Assembly: GCF_007741535.1 (NCBI RefSeq)
Contig: NZ_CP036525.1
Location: 682,001-746,000 of the forward strand
Length of the DNA stretch: 64,000 nucleotides
Origin: Rubripirellula lacrimiformis
GTDB taxonomy: Bacteria > Planctomycetota > Planctomycetia > Pirellulales > Pirellulaceae
Direction: 5' to 3'
Part shown: positions 8,813-18,500 of the stretch, piece after piece
Layout: every line of letters begins with the position of its first letter
Position numbering within the stretch: position 1 is the first letter of the stretch
Position numbers and translations under genes: made by a program
Notes under the pieces: generated by a model
Told to the model about the DNA's origin: nothing
What the model saw: the letters and a program-made list of their open reading frames with translations, nothing else
Databases searched by the model: none

Positions 8813-11512
8813 ATGCCGATTCGGAATTTAGACAAGATTTTTGCCCCCCACAGCGTTGCGGTTATCGGGGCGAGCAAGCGTCCGGCCAGCGTTGGAAACA
8901 CGGTTCTGTTGAATTTGGTCGATGGCGGATTCACCGGCTCGGTGTACGCGGTGAATTCAAAGTACCAAGAAATTGGCGGCGTGGCATGTTTTGGTGCGGT
9001 CGGCGAAATACCCGACCCAGTGGACTTGGCCGTCGTCTGTACTCCGGCGGTGACGGTGCCGGATATCGTTCGCCAGTGCGGCGAAGCGGGCATTCGCGGC
9101 GTTGTGATTTTGTCGGCCGGTTTTCGGGAAGCATCCGAAGAGGGTGCGAAACTAGAAGCTGAAATTCTAGCCGCTGCGAAGCATTTTGACGGCATGCGGA
9201 TCGTCGGCCCAAACTGTCTCGGCATCATGGCTCCGCATCAGTCGCTCAACGCAAGCTTCGCGAGCGATTCGCCTCAAAAAGGACGTGTCGCGTTCATCTC
9301 TCAGTCGGGGGCACTGTGCACGGCCGTTCTTGATTGGGCGATTCAAGAAAATGTTGGCTTTTCGAACTTCGTCTCCGTCGGCAACATGCTGGATGTGGGG
9401 ATCGCCGATCTGATCGACTACTTTGCGACCGATGGCTATACCGAATCGATCATTTTGTACATGGAATCGATTAGCAAGGGCAGGGAGTTCATGTCGGCGG
9501 CTCGCGCGTTTGCACGTGAAAAGCCGATCATCGCGTACAAGGCAGGCCGGTTCGCCCAGTCGGCCAAGGCGGCCGCGTCCCACACCGGTGCGATGGCGGG
9601 CGTCGATAGCGTTTATGAAGCAGCGATGGCACGCGCCGGCATCGTGCGCGTGTTCGACGTCGACGACTTGTTCGATTGTGCCGAACTGCTTGCTCGCCAA
9701 AAAACTCCATCCGGCCCTCGTTTGGCAATCATCACCAACGCGGGCGGCCCCGGTGTGATGGCAACCGATGCCCTGTTGGATCGGCACGGCGTTTTGGCGG
9801 ATCTTTCCGAAACGACGATTGCCAAGCTGAACGAGAAACTTCCCGCGTCCTGGTCGCACGGCAATCCCGTGGATGTGATCGGCGATGCCCCGCCCGAACG
9901 TTTCTCGGCGGCGGCGGAGATTGTGTTGGCCGACGAGGGCGTCGATGGCGTGTTGGTGGTTCTTTCACCTCAGGCAATGACAGACCCAACGGGTGCGGCC
10001 AACGCTGTCATCGAAGTCGCGAAACGGTCTCACAAACCACTGATCGCGGCGTGGATGGGGGGCGGGAAAGTTCGCCAAGGGATTGAACTTCTGAATGATG
10101 CGGGGATTCCGACCTATTCGTCGCCGGAGAAAGCCATCCGCGCGTTCATGCATCTTGTGTCGTATGCGCGGAACCGCGAAACGCTGTATGAAACGCCGCG
10201 AGAGGTTCCCATCGAGTTTTCGCTGGATCGGAAAAAGCTACGCGATGTGTTCGATACCGTTTTCAATGAAGGGCAGGACGTTCTTAGCGAGTCAGCATCC
10301 AAGACGCTTCTAGAAGCGTACGAGATCCCCGTGACGAAGACCTCGGTGGCTCGGTCAGCCGAGGATGCGGTTCAGTGTGCCACCGCCGTTGGCTATCCCG
10401 TTGCGCTGAAAATCTTCTCGCCCGATATCACACACAAAACGGACGTTGGCGGTGTTGAGTTGAATTTGGCAAATTCCGATGCGGTTGCCGGAGCGTTCAA
10501 TCGAATCTTGAGCCGAGCAAAGCAGCATCGACCAACCGCACGTCTTGAAGGGGTTACCGTTCAACATATGTTGGTTGCACCCAACGGACGCGAATTGATC
10601 ATCGGTGCCAAACGCGATCCAGTGTTCGGGACGGTCTTGATGGTGGGGGCCGGTGGCACCAACGCAGAACTGTTCCGCGACCTATCGTTGGAACTTCCGC
10701 CGCTCAGTGAACGTCTTGCCCGACGCATGCTGGAATCGCTGCAGGCGTGGCCACTGTTGCAGGGGTATCGCGGCCGTCCCGGTGTCAATCTGGATCGGCT
10801 GGTCGAGGTGCTGATGCGTTTGTCGTACTTGGTGGCGGATTATCCCGAGATCGTCGAACTGGACGTCAATCCGCTGCTGGTGACCCCCGATGACGTCATC
10901 GCTCTTGATGCCAGGATCGTGCTGGACCGTCAGACGATTCTTCATCCCGTTCGCCCGTACTCGCATCTGGCCATCCGGCCCTATCCGAATGAATTTGCCA
11001 AGATCGTGAAGCTGAAAGACGGAACGTCCGTTTTGCTACGCCCGATCAAGCCAGAAGACGAACCGATGTGGCACGATCTGGTGGCCAGCTGTTCGTCCGA
11101 GTCGCTGCACCTGCGTTTTCGGTACATGTTCAAGGCAACGACGCATGCAATGGCAACTCGTTTCTGCTTCATCGACTACGACCGAGAGATCGCGATCGTC
11201 GCTGAAACCCAAGTGGACGGTGAGCGACGACTGATTGGCGTCGGGCGTTTGGTGGCCGATGTCGACCATCGCGACGCAGAGTATGCGGTGCTTGTCAGTG
11301 ATCCTTGGCAGGGGAAAGGGCTGGGATCGTTTCTGACGGACCACTGCCTAGAAATCTGCCATCAATGGGGGATTCGATCCGTGATTGCCGAAATGGCCAT
11401 GCAAAACGATCGCATGATCCGAATGTTCGATCATCGTGGATTTGAAATCGATCGTCGCCATGCTTTTGACGCCGTGGTGGCTCGCAAGAAACTCGCAGTG
11501 CAAAAGAAATAG
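8813..11512 (+). CDS. ADP-forming acyl-CoA synthetase fused to GNAT acetyltransferase (Pat/PatZ-like)
   Basis: The 899-residue protein has a CoA-binding Rossmann domain (VAVIGASKRPASVG), succinyl-CoA-ligase-like domains (FISQSGALCTAVLDWA), an ATP-grasp domain (about 490-700, ALKIFSPDITHKTDVGGV) and a C-terminal GNAT domain (about 730-899, with the acetyl-CoA loop DPWQGKGLGSFL). This is the architecture of the Pat/PatZ protein lysine acetyltransferases. His257 in SHTGAMAG corresponds to the phospho-histidine of active ADP-forming synthetases, so the synthetase part may still be active, unlike in Salmonella Pat. The ATG at 8813 begins at the conserved N-terminus; the upstream extension starts with TTG. 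It converges on an HDAC-type deacetylase. Confidence 0.9.
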   Translation: MPIRNLDKIFAPHSVAVIGASKRPASVGNTVLLNLVDGGFTGSVYAVNSKYQEIGGVACFGAVGEIPDPVDLAVVCTPAVTVPDIVRQCGEAGIRGVVILSAGFREASEEGAKLEAEILAAAKHFDGMRIVGPNCLGIMAPHQSLNASFASDSPQKGRVAFISQSGALCTAVLDWAIQENVGFSNFVSVGNMLDVGIADLIDYFATDGYTESIILYMESISKGREFMSAARAFAREKPIIAYKAGRFAQSAKAAASHTGAMAGVDSVYEAAMARAGIVRVFDVDDLFDCAELLARQKTPSGPRLAIITNAGGPGVMATDALLDRHGVLADLSETTIAKLNEKLPASWSHGNPVDVIGDAPPERFSAAAEIVLADEGVDGVLVVLSPQAMTDPTGAANAVIEVAKRSHKPLIAAWMGGGKVRQGIELLNDAGIPTYSSPEKAIRAFMHLVSYARNRETLYETPREVPIEFSLDRKKLRDVFDTVFNEGQDVLSESASKTLLEAYEIPVTKTSVARSAEDAVQCATAVGYPVALKIFSPDITHKTDVGGVELNLANSDAVAGAFNRILSRAKQHRPTARLEGVTVQHMLVAPNGRELIIGAKRDPVFGTVLMVGAGGTNAELFRDLSLELPPLSERLARRMLESLQAWPLLQGYRGRPGVNLDRLVEVLMRLSYLVADYPEIVELDVNPLLVTPDDVIALDARIVLDRQTILHPVRPYSHLAIRPYPNEFAKIVKLKDGTSVLLRPIKPEDEPMWHDLVASCSSESLHLRFRYMFKATTHAMATRFCFIDYDREIAIVAETQVDGERRLIGVGRLVADVDHRDAEYAVLVSDPWQGKGLGSFLTDHCLEICHQWGIRSVIAEMAMQNDRMIRMFDHRGFEIDRRHAFDAVVARKKLAVQKK

Positions 11513-11571
11513 CCCCGCATTGCCGGTGTGGCCAAAGTCGCTGAACGCTAGTTGGTTCGCGGCGTAGTGTG

Positions 11572-12507
11572 TCAGTTTTCTTCTAGCAGTTCTTCCAAAT
11601 GAACGGTAACGCAGTCCGACAGGGCGTGTGGGTTGTAGCCTCCTTCGAGCACGCTGACTAGTTTTCCGTCGGCATGTTCGTTGGCGACATCTAGAAGCGC
11701 ACGAGTGATTGCTTGATAGTCGTGCGTTTCCAGCCCCAGCGAACCGACCGGGTTGTCCTTGTGAGCATCAAAGCCAGCGCTGACCAGAACCAGTTGTGGC
11801 TTGAAATCGTTTGCAAAAGATTTCAGTTCACGTTCAAAAACTTTTAGCAATTCTTCTCTCGTGGTTCCTTGTCGGATCGGCACATTCAAGTTGGTACCGA
11901 TTCCCGCACCGGCGCCGATTTCTGTCGCCGATCCGGTTTCGGGATAAAGAGGGGAACCATGAATCGAGAAGTACGCGACGCGCGGATCTTCCCAAAAAAT
12001 TGCTTGTGTGCCATTTCCGTGGTGGACATCGATGTCGACGATCAAAACTCGTTCAGCGCCCAATTCTCGCGTCGCGACCCGGGCACCAACAGCGACATTG
12101 TTGAACAAGCAAAACCCCATCGCGTGCTCTGGCATCGCGTGGTGCCCAGGTGGGCGAACCAGGCAGAATGCGTTTTTGTCTTCGCCGCGGACCACTCGTT
12201 CCACCGCATCGCACACCGCGCCCACCGCCAAACGAGCGACCTCGTACGATTTCTCGCTCACCACGGTGTCTTCTTCGATAAATCCGCCACCGTTGGTTGC
12301 GAATTGTTGGACGTATTCCACATGTTTCAGGGTGTGGGCGTAACAAAGCCTTTCGACCGACGCAGGCTGCCATGATGGACGGCGACAACTTGCATCGAGT
12401 CCGACAAAGCTCAGGTGCCGAACGACAGCGCGAATGCGTTCCCCGTTTTCGGGGTGGTCGCCCGTCACGTGTTCTTGAAAAACCGGGTTGTAGTAGAACA
12501 GTGTCAT
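11572..12507 (-). CDS. Histone-deacetylase-family (class II/AcuC-like) deacetylase
   Basis: The 311-residue protein has all marks of the arginase/deacetylase fold: RPPGHHA (paired active-site histidines), DIDVHHGNGT (zinc ligands Asp and His), SAGFDAH (third zinc ligand Asp) and EGGYN near the end. Bacterial relatives remove acetyl groups from lysines (AcuC on acetyl-CoA synthetase) or from polyamines and other small amides. Its convergent position next to the Pat-like acetyltransferase supports a role in protein acetylation control, but the substrate is not proven. Confidence 0.92.
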   Translation of the reverse strand: MTLFYYNPVFQEHVTGDHPENGERIRAVVRHLSFVGLDASCRRPSWQPASVERLCYAHTLKHVEYVQQFATNGGGFIEEDTVVSEKSYEVARLAVGAVCDAVERVVRGEDKNAFCLVRPPGHHAMPEHAMGFCLFNNVAVGARVATRELGAERVLIVDIDVHHGNGTQAIFWEDPRVAYFSIHGSPLYPETGSATEIGAGAGIGTNLNVPIRQGTTREELLKVFERELKSFANDFKPQLVLVSAGFDAHKDNPVGSLGLETHDYQAITRALLDVANEHADGKLVSVLEGGYNPHALSDCVTVHLEELLEEN

Positions 12508-12604
12508 TTGGTTAAACGTTTCCCCATTGCTGCCCTCGCAGCGCTCTCTGCAGTGTTTGGTTCCGATTCAAGTGTTTGTCTTTTTCGTTTGTGTTGGCCG
12601 AGGA

Positions 12605-13483
12605 TCAAGCTAGCGTGCGGGCCGCTTGTTGGTAACCAAAGTCGATCAATTCGTCGGCGCGGTGGAACTCCAGCATTTTGCACCGGTTTTTCGGGATCAC
12701 AATCACCTTGTCCGGTGGAGATGCCGCAATTTTCAATCGCGCGATCGTGGATTGCATCGCATCGAACGCGTCGTTGACCACGTCAAACGCTGCCCACTCT
12801 TGTTCGCCCGAGCTTCCCAGCGATTCTTTCATCTGCGAAATGAATCCCTGTAGCCGATCTCGAATCAATGACGGAGCCGTCTTTTCCAGCGGCAGTTGCG
12901 TCTTTGGGTCGATCGGGTCATCCACCGATCCGCCCGCGTCCACCGCAATGGTCATGTCCGTGTGATCGCGAAAGGTTGGTGCGATCGGCATGGGGTTCAA
13001 CACACCGCCATCGATCAAGTCGACCCCGTGCCGTCTGAATGGGGTGAACAGGATCGGCAACGAAATCGACGCGCGGATGGCGTCGAATAGAGGACCTGAT
13101 TGAATCCAAACTTCTCGCTGTCGTTTCACGTCGGCAGCCACCGCAGTGAACGGCACCGGCAAGTCCTCGATCTGTTGGTCACCCACCAGTTCGGCCAAAG
13201 CGTTGATGATGCGGTCTCCGCGAACCAACCCCGTTCTGCTCCACGCCACATCCAATAAAGTGACGATGTCCAGACGGGTGATGGCCCGTGCCCACTGTTC
13301 GTATTCGTCCAACTTTCCGGCGGCATGCACACCACCGACCAAAGCCCCCATCGAACATCCCGAGATGGAACGAATCTGGTATCCGTGTTCCTCTAGCCAG
13401 TGAATCACTCCGATATGTGCAAGCCCGCGGGCACCGCCACTGCCCAAAACCAGTGACACAGTCTTTTGCTTTTCGATGTTCAT
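12605..13483 (-). CDS. Patatin-like phospholipase (RssA/NTE type)
   Basis: The protein opens with the oxyanion-hole motif LVLGSGGARGLAHIGV, followed by the nucleophile elbow GCSMG (Ser44) and a later DGGVLNPMP carrying the catalytic Asp of the Ser-Asp dyad. No signal peptide is visible, so it is probably cytoplasmic or peripheral to the inner membrane. The family hydrolyses acyl esters of phospholipids. It follows the small helical gene upstream on the same strand by only 6 bp, so the two are probably one transcript. Confidence 0.92.
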   Translation of the reverse strand: MNIEKQKTVSLVLGSGGARGLAHIGVIHWLEEHGYQIRSISGCSMGALVGGVHAAGKLDEYEQWARAITRLDIVTLLDVAWSRTGLVRGDRIINALAELVGDQQIEDLPVPFTAVAADVKRQREVWIQSGPLFDAIRASISLPILFTPFRRHGVDLIDGGVLNPMPIAPTFRDHTDMTIAVDAGGSVDDPIDPKTQLPLEKTAPSLIRDRLQGFISQMKESLGSSGEQEWAAFDVVNDAFDAMQSTIARLKIAASPPDKVIVIPKNRCKMLEFHRADELIDFGYQQAARTLA

Positions 13484-13489
13484 TGACCC

Positions 13490-13903
13490 CTAGACTGCCG
13501 CTTCCAAGGCAGCCTTCAGAATCGCCACTTGCGCCATCGCGGTGTGGTGGTGTTTCTTGATGCGTTCATGAGCCTCTTGCTGAGTTTGGTGTAGTTGTGC
13601 CTGCTTGGCGTGTTGGGCGTTCAGCGGATCATCGGCGACATTTTCAGGATTATCCTTCAGGCACGCCGCCAAGCTCTTCTCGTGATGCTCTAAGCTTTCT
13701 TCGAGTGCCAGCAGTGTGTTGGCGTGGCTCTCTAGAGACTTTCCATGATCTTGGATGCGTTGCATGGTTTCTTGCAATTGAACCAGCGCGGTTGAGTGTT
13801 CTGTTCGCCAATTTTGAATATCGTCTTGCCAACACGCCACATCGCTTTGCCAGTGACGGTGGTCTGCATGGGTTTCAGCGGCTGATTGTGTCTTCACGTT
13901 CAT
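13490..13903 (-). CDS. Small helical, His-rich protein of unknown function
   Basis: The 137-residue product is not recognised. It is hydrophilic, rich in Ala, Gln, Glu and His (clusters HRHWQ and KKHHHT), has no membrane segment or signal peptide and looks almost entirely alpha-helical, with heptad-like stretches from about 40 to 85 suggesting a coiled coil. Its stop is 6 bp before the patatin gene start, so translational coupling is likely and it may be a partner or regulator of that lipase. The frame and spacing support a real gene. Confidence 0.65.
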   Translation of the reverse strand: MNVKTQSAAETHADHRHWQSDVACWQDDIQNWRTEHSTALVQLQETMQRIQDHGKSLESHANTLLALEESLEHHEKSLAACLKDNPENVADDPLNAQHAKQAQLHQTQQEAHERIKKHHHTAMAQVAILKAALEAAV

Positions 13904-14109
13904 CGTGCCAGTTCCTTGGGGCTATCGGGCGGTTTCTTGTTTTCGGACAATAAGAAAAGCAACACACGTGCCAAACGGAACCGGATTCGCTTGGGGACAG
14001 GAACCAAGAGAGAGCTGATTGCTGCCGAAAGACGTCCTGCCAAAGCCGTTCGATTGTGTTCGCAAGTTTCGATACACCCCAAGTTCATAGGCACGAGGTA
14101 TTCCAGCTG

Positions 14110-14715
14110 ATGTCCAAAAATTTGGGTTCTTTGTTGGAGGAGATTCACGAGCTGGAGCGCGCCGTTTCGGACAAAATCCAACAGACGAAGCAAGATCTGC
14201 CGTTCGAAATCGCACATGGGCGGGCATTCTTTCGCCCAGATGTGCGGCGGCGTCACAAGATCATGGCTAAACGAGCGTGGCGGACCATTCGCGAATCTTC
14301 GTTTCTTACCTTCGCCACGGCGCCGGTGATCTATTCGTTGCTGATACCGATTTCACTGCTGGACCTGCTGGTGACCGTGTACCAATGGACCTGCTTTCCC
14401 ATCTATCGGATTCCCCGAGTTCGCCGCGACGAATACGTCGTTATCGACCGACATTTGCTGGGCTATTTAAACGTGATTGAAAAAATCAATTGCATTTACT
14501 GTGGCTACGGCAACGGCGTTTTAGCGTACGCACGCGAAATCGCGTCACGGACAGAACAGTATTGGTGCCCGATCAAACACGCCAAGCACGTCAAAGGATG
14601 TCACGCACGCCAATGCCTCTTTTGTGAATTCGGAGATGCCGACGGGTATAGCCGCAGTTTCACCTCACTCAGGACCCAGTTCAGTGACTTGGAGGCTCCC
14701 GAAGCATCGCAGTAG
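14110..14715 (+). CDS. Conserved membrane protein with cysteine motifs, function unknown
   Basis: After a helical N-terminal part comes one hydrophobic stretch (roughly residues 72-98, long enough for one or two membrane passes) and then a soluble domain with six cysteines: Cys128 and Cys131 in NCIYCGYGNG, Cys153 in YWCPIKHA, and Cys164, Cys169 and Cys172 in GCHARQCLFC. The spacing suggests binding of zinc or an iron-sulfur centre. I recognise the NVIEKINCIYCGYGNG-type segment as recurring in unnamed bacterial proteins but know no function. The ATG at 14110 (GAGG about 11 bases upstream) is preferred over the in-frame ATG at 14056. Confidence 0.7.
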   Translation: MSKNLGSLLEEIHELERAVSDKIQQTKQDLPFEIAHGRAFFRPDVRRRHKIMAKRAWRTIRESSFLTFATAPVIYSLLIPISLLDLLVTVYQWTCFPIYRIPRVRRDEYVVIDRHLLGYLNVIEKINCIYCGYGNGVLAYAREIASRTEQYWCPIKHAKHVKGCHARQCLFCEFGDADGYSRSFTSLRTQFSDLEAPEASQ

Positions 14716-14926
14716 AGCGTGATTCACGCTGCGATGATCGTTCAAGTGCGATCTCACATCTGGGGTTTCTGCACGCAATTCTTCCGGTAACGGTCGACTT
14801 GCGTCGCGGGTCGTCCGACGGTCATGGACGAGGGTGAAGCACTTCGGTGCGATCGATTCCAAGGGATTGGCACCGTAGTTGCATTCTAAGATTTCTGAAA
14901 ACGACTTTGAAATTAGGATGGAAACC

Positions 14927-15454
14927 ATGGCCACTCGTATTGATCAGAGAAGCACCGCTGTCAACGAAACGAACGAACCCGATCTTGGGGAACCGGATGC
15001 GCATGTGATATCGCGTCATTTGCGTACCGGCACTCGTGCGCTGCTGATCGCATTCATTGCGGCAACGATTCTGCTGTTTCTGTTCTACCGACAAGCTGCC
15101 TATCTTGCTGCCATCCCGGTGCCGATATTGGCTGCTGGGTTGATCATCGTGAACGAATTGGAACGTCGATCACGAGCTTCGGCACTGCGGGAAGCTCATC
15201 AGACGCAGATCAGCCAAAGTGAGATCGAAGCGGACGTCGAAACGGCCGGCATCGCAATGGCTTTGAAGATTTTGGGAGTCCTGATGCTCGGTACCTTCGT
15301 CATCGCAGCAGCGTTCTTTGACTCGGCAGTCTTGGGGATCGGTGCCGCCGTCGCGCTGCTGTTGGTTCTGTTGATCGAACTTCCGTTTTTGCCCCTGATG
15401 ATTTCCGAGTCCCAACGGGACGAACGAGAAAAGTTGACCGGAAAACGTGATTGA
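14927..15454 (+). CDS. Four-helix membrane protein of unknown function
   Basis: The 175-residue product has four predicted membrane segments: ALLIAFIAATILLFLFY, LAAIPVPILAAGLIIV, LKILGVLMLGTFVIAAAFF and GIGAAVALLLVLLIELPF. A charged cytoplasmic loop rich in Ser, Glu and Arg lies between helices 2 and 3. The ATG at 14927 has AGGA at a good distance; in-frame starts at 14918 and 14879 (TTG) are possible. No family was recognised. It converges on the giant gene, whose stop is 57 bp away. Confidence 0.65.
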   Translation: MATRIDQRSTAVNETNEPDLGEPDAHVISRHLRTGTRALLIAFIAATILLFLFYRQAAYLAAIPVPILAAGLIIVNELERRSRASALREAHQTQISQSEIEADVETAGIAMALKILGVLMLGTFVIAAAFFDSAVLGIGAAVALLLVLLIELPFLPLMISESQRDEREKLTGKRD

Positions 15455-15511
15455 TCACGTGTGGGCCCGGTGAATCGCGTGGGAATCGCTGGGCTTCGCC
15501 GTATCGCTGCT

Positions 15512-18500
15512 TCAAAACGATGCCAGCACATCGTCGGATCGAAGGCGTCGATTGTCGTCGATGGCTTGAGCAAAGATCCAATCTCGGCCGTCATCACCGT
15601 CGAACTCGTCCTCGACTCCGTCGCCTTCCCGCGTTGCGGTAAGATCGGCCAACAGATCAGCCATCCGGTCAGCGACCGTTGTGCCGGTATCGATCCAGCG
15701 ACTGGTCAAAGCCGCTGCATCGTTGACACCGACAGCCGTACGCAGCGAACCGGTGATCATCAAATCGTCGCCGGAACCGCCATGCAGTCGGTCGGCCCCT
15801 AGGCCACCGATCAGCACGTCGTCTCCACCGTGTCCATAGACACTGTCGTCGCCCGACCCTGCATCCAGGAAGTCACCCGCGGCGCCGCCTCGCAATTTAT
15901 CATTGCCCGCGCCACCAAAGATGCGTAGTGGAATCGTAAGCCTTCGGTCCGACGTCAGATGGTCATCGCCGTCACCACCGAAAATGTCGATGCGGCTGAT
16001 GTCCTGATAGATGGTTCGAAGCGAGTTGCGTCCCGATCCCAAGCGTACTTCGACTGAATGGGGCTGGTTGCGGACATCGTCTAGGCGGATGTCATCGTCC
16101 AGTTCGGTTCCGCCCAACACCAAAATGAATTGGCCGGGGTTGTCCCCATCGGGAATCAATCGCGTATCGACAACGGTCAACGTGTGGGTGTCCACGCCCT
16201 GTCCGTTCTCGGTATCCGTTCCGATGACCGTGATTGTGTAGGTCCCGGAAACCGTCGGAATGAATTCAAATTCGTGAAGCGATCCCACGGCGATCAGGTT
16301 GTCGTTGGCGTCTTTCACTTCCCACAGGAACCGTGCGATGGCTGTCACCGGCAGATCGGTCGTGGTTGCCACCAACACAACCGGTTGGCCAGGCACAACG
16401 ATATCGATGCCCGTGATCTCGACATTCCTAGCAACGGGGGCTAACGGGGTGTCCGGGTCGCCGTTTTCCGTGCCGGTGTTCCCGTTCGCCGCGGTATCGC
16501 TGATCCAATCAGCAGGCGTCGATGCGCCAGCAGCAGCGTCCAGCAACAGTTGCTTGGTCAACTGGGGCATTGTTTCAAAACGGAACGCTCCGATCGCGTT
16601 GCCCAGGTCCAGGTTGGGATAGTTGCCGCCGTCGCGACGTTCGACATCATTTCCCGATCCACCGCGAAGCGAGTCGTCGTCGTTTCCGCCGCGGAGCGTG
16701 TCGTCTCCGGCATCGCCATCGATTTCGTCATCGCCGACGCTGCCAAGCAATTCGTCGTTGCCTTCGCCACCGCTGATCGTGTCTTCGCTCAACTGCACGT
16801 TGACGTGTGCAAGCGCCGCGCTGTCCAAGAACTCTTTCATCGCGTCTTCGAGGTATCCGATCTGATACGTCGAACGCCGCAGGGTCACTTGACGTGCGGG
16901 ATCATCAACCATCAATGGCGAAACGATGGAAACGTTGTCGCCGATCACAATGTCGTCGCCGTCGCCCGCTTCGATTGCATCGTTGTCGATTCTCCATTGA
17001 CCTGCGATCGCACCATGTCGGTTGGCGGGCAGGAATGCATCCGTTCCCGCTTCGGCAAGTCGTGCTCGGGCGACGTGATGATCGAAGCTGGTTGGTGCAC
17101 TGGTGCGATCATTCGCAGCGATCTCGTTGATCAATCTTTCGACGTGTCGGTCCAGGTCATCAAGTTCTAGTTGGGTTGTCGGGGCCGTTAGAACCAATGG
17201 AGAAACAATCACGCTTTCGCCGCCTGCGACGACGTCCCTGCCAGTACCTGATTCGATGATGTCGTTGTCAAGACTGCGGTCGAAACCGGGAACGTACGCA
17301 ATTCGATTGATGGATGTTCGCAGTGACAGCTGTTCAGCCATGCGAATGACCCGCGCACCGCGTCGTGTCGACAACTCGTTCGACTGAACTGCCGCAGCAG
17401 CGTTCATCTGGTCCAACAACAGATTCAAACTGTCGGTGTCCAGCCCGTCGGCCAAAACCGACGCAGGGAAGTCGCCCAGTGTCCCGGTAACCAATGGAGC
17501 CGAGAAGATCGTGTCGCCGCCCAGCATCAAGTCATCACCGTCATCGCCGCGAAGCGAATCACCGCCGATGACCAGTTCATGATGCTGAACGTAGTCCGCC
17601 GTTGCCGCATTGATCGCTGGCAATCCGGGGCGTGATGATGCCGCATCGGCCAACAGTGTGTCGATGATCGAAAGGTGCGCGATATTGATCAGATAGGCCG
17701 CGTCATCCCCGATGGTTTCTAAATCAGCAAACTGTGCTTGCAGCGCCATCGCGTTTTGCGATGGGGTGCCACCACCGGGCAATATGTGTGTGGCTGGCAA
17801 ACGATAGACCGCGTTGTCGCCAACGACCGTGTCGTTTCCGTCACCCGCATGGATCGTATCGCCGCCGATCGTGATGATTGGTTCGTTAACCGGATTGCCG
17901 TTGATTTCGTATTGAACCACGTCGCGGTCCAGTGCGAGTCCTTCCAAAGCGTAGAGCGTCGCCGCGACGGTTGCGGTCGCACGATCCAGCGATGCTTGGA
18001 TCGGGGCGATACCGGTCTGTAGGTCGCTGGCAACGATCAACTTGTCACCCACCAATACGTCCGATCCGTCGCCACCGGTGATGGTGTCGCTTCCGTCCAA
18101 CACGTCGGTGTGGCCGGCGAATCCAGCAGTCACCACGATCGATGGATTGATTCGCAGGTCGACGCTGGTGATGAAACTGTCTTCGCTGGCGATGCGAGCG
18201 ATTTCCGCATTGACGTTCGTGACGCGGTCGAATCGTGGTAGATGCGTCACCAACCCATCGGGTTCGCCGACAAATTCCGGCACGATCACGTGTCCGAACG
18301 CTGGTAGAACAAGTTCAATGCCCGACAACGTTTCCGCGCCTGCCGCGACACCGATCAAACGAATTGCATCGACCATCTGTGGCAAGTCGGTTTCCATGGG
18401 CGCGACGTGGATACCATGATCGCCCACGATTGTGTCATCGCCGCCTGCGCCGCCCAAAGTATCATTGCCGTGCTGGCCAAGGATCACGTCGTTGCCATCG

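Noticed and set aside
13900-14256. Minus-strand 118-codon frame before the Cys-rich membrane protein
   Set aside because: It overlaps the start of the plus-strand gene and has no similarity or ribosome binding site.
15445-15460. Short palindrome ACGTGAT-TG-ATCACGT at the end of the four-helix membrane gene
   Set aside because: A two-base loop is too short for a stable RNA hairpin and no T-tract follows; chance is likely.
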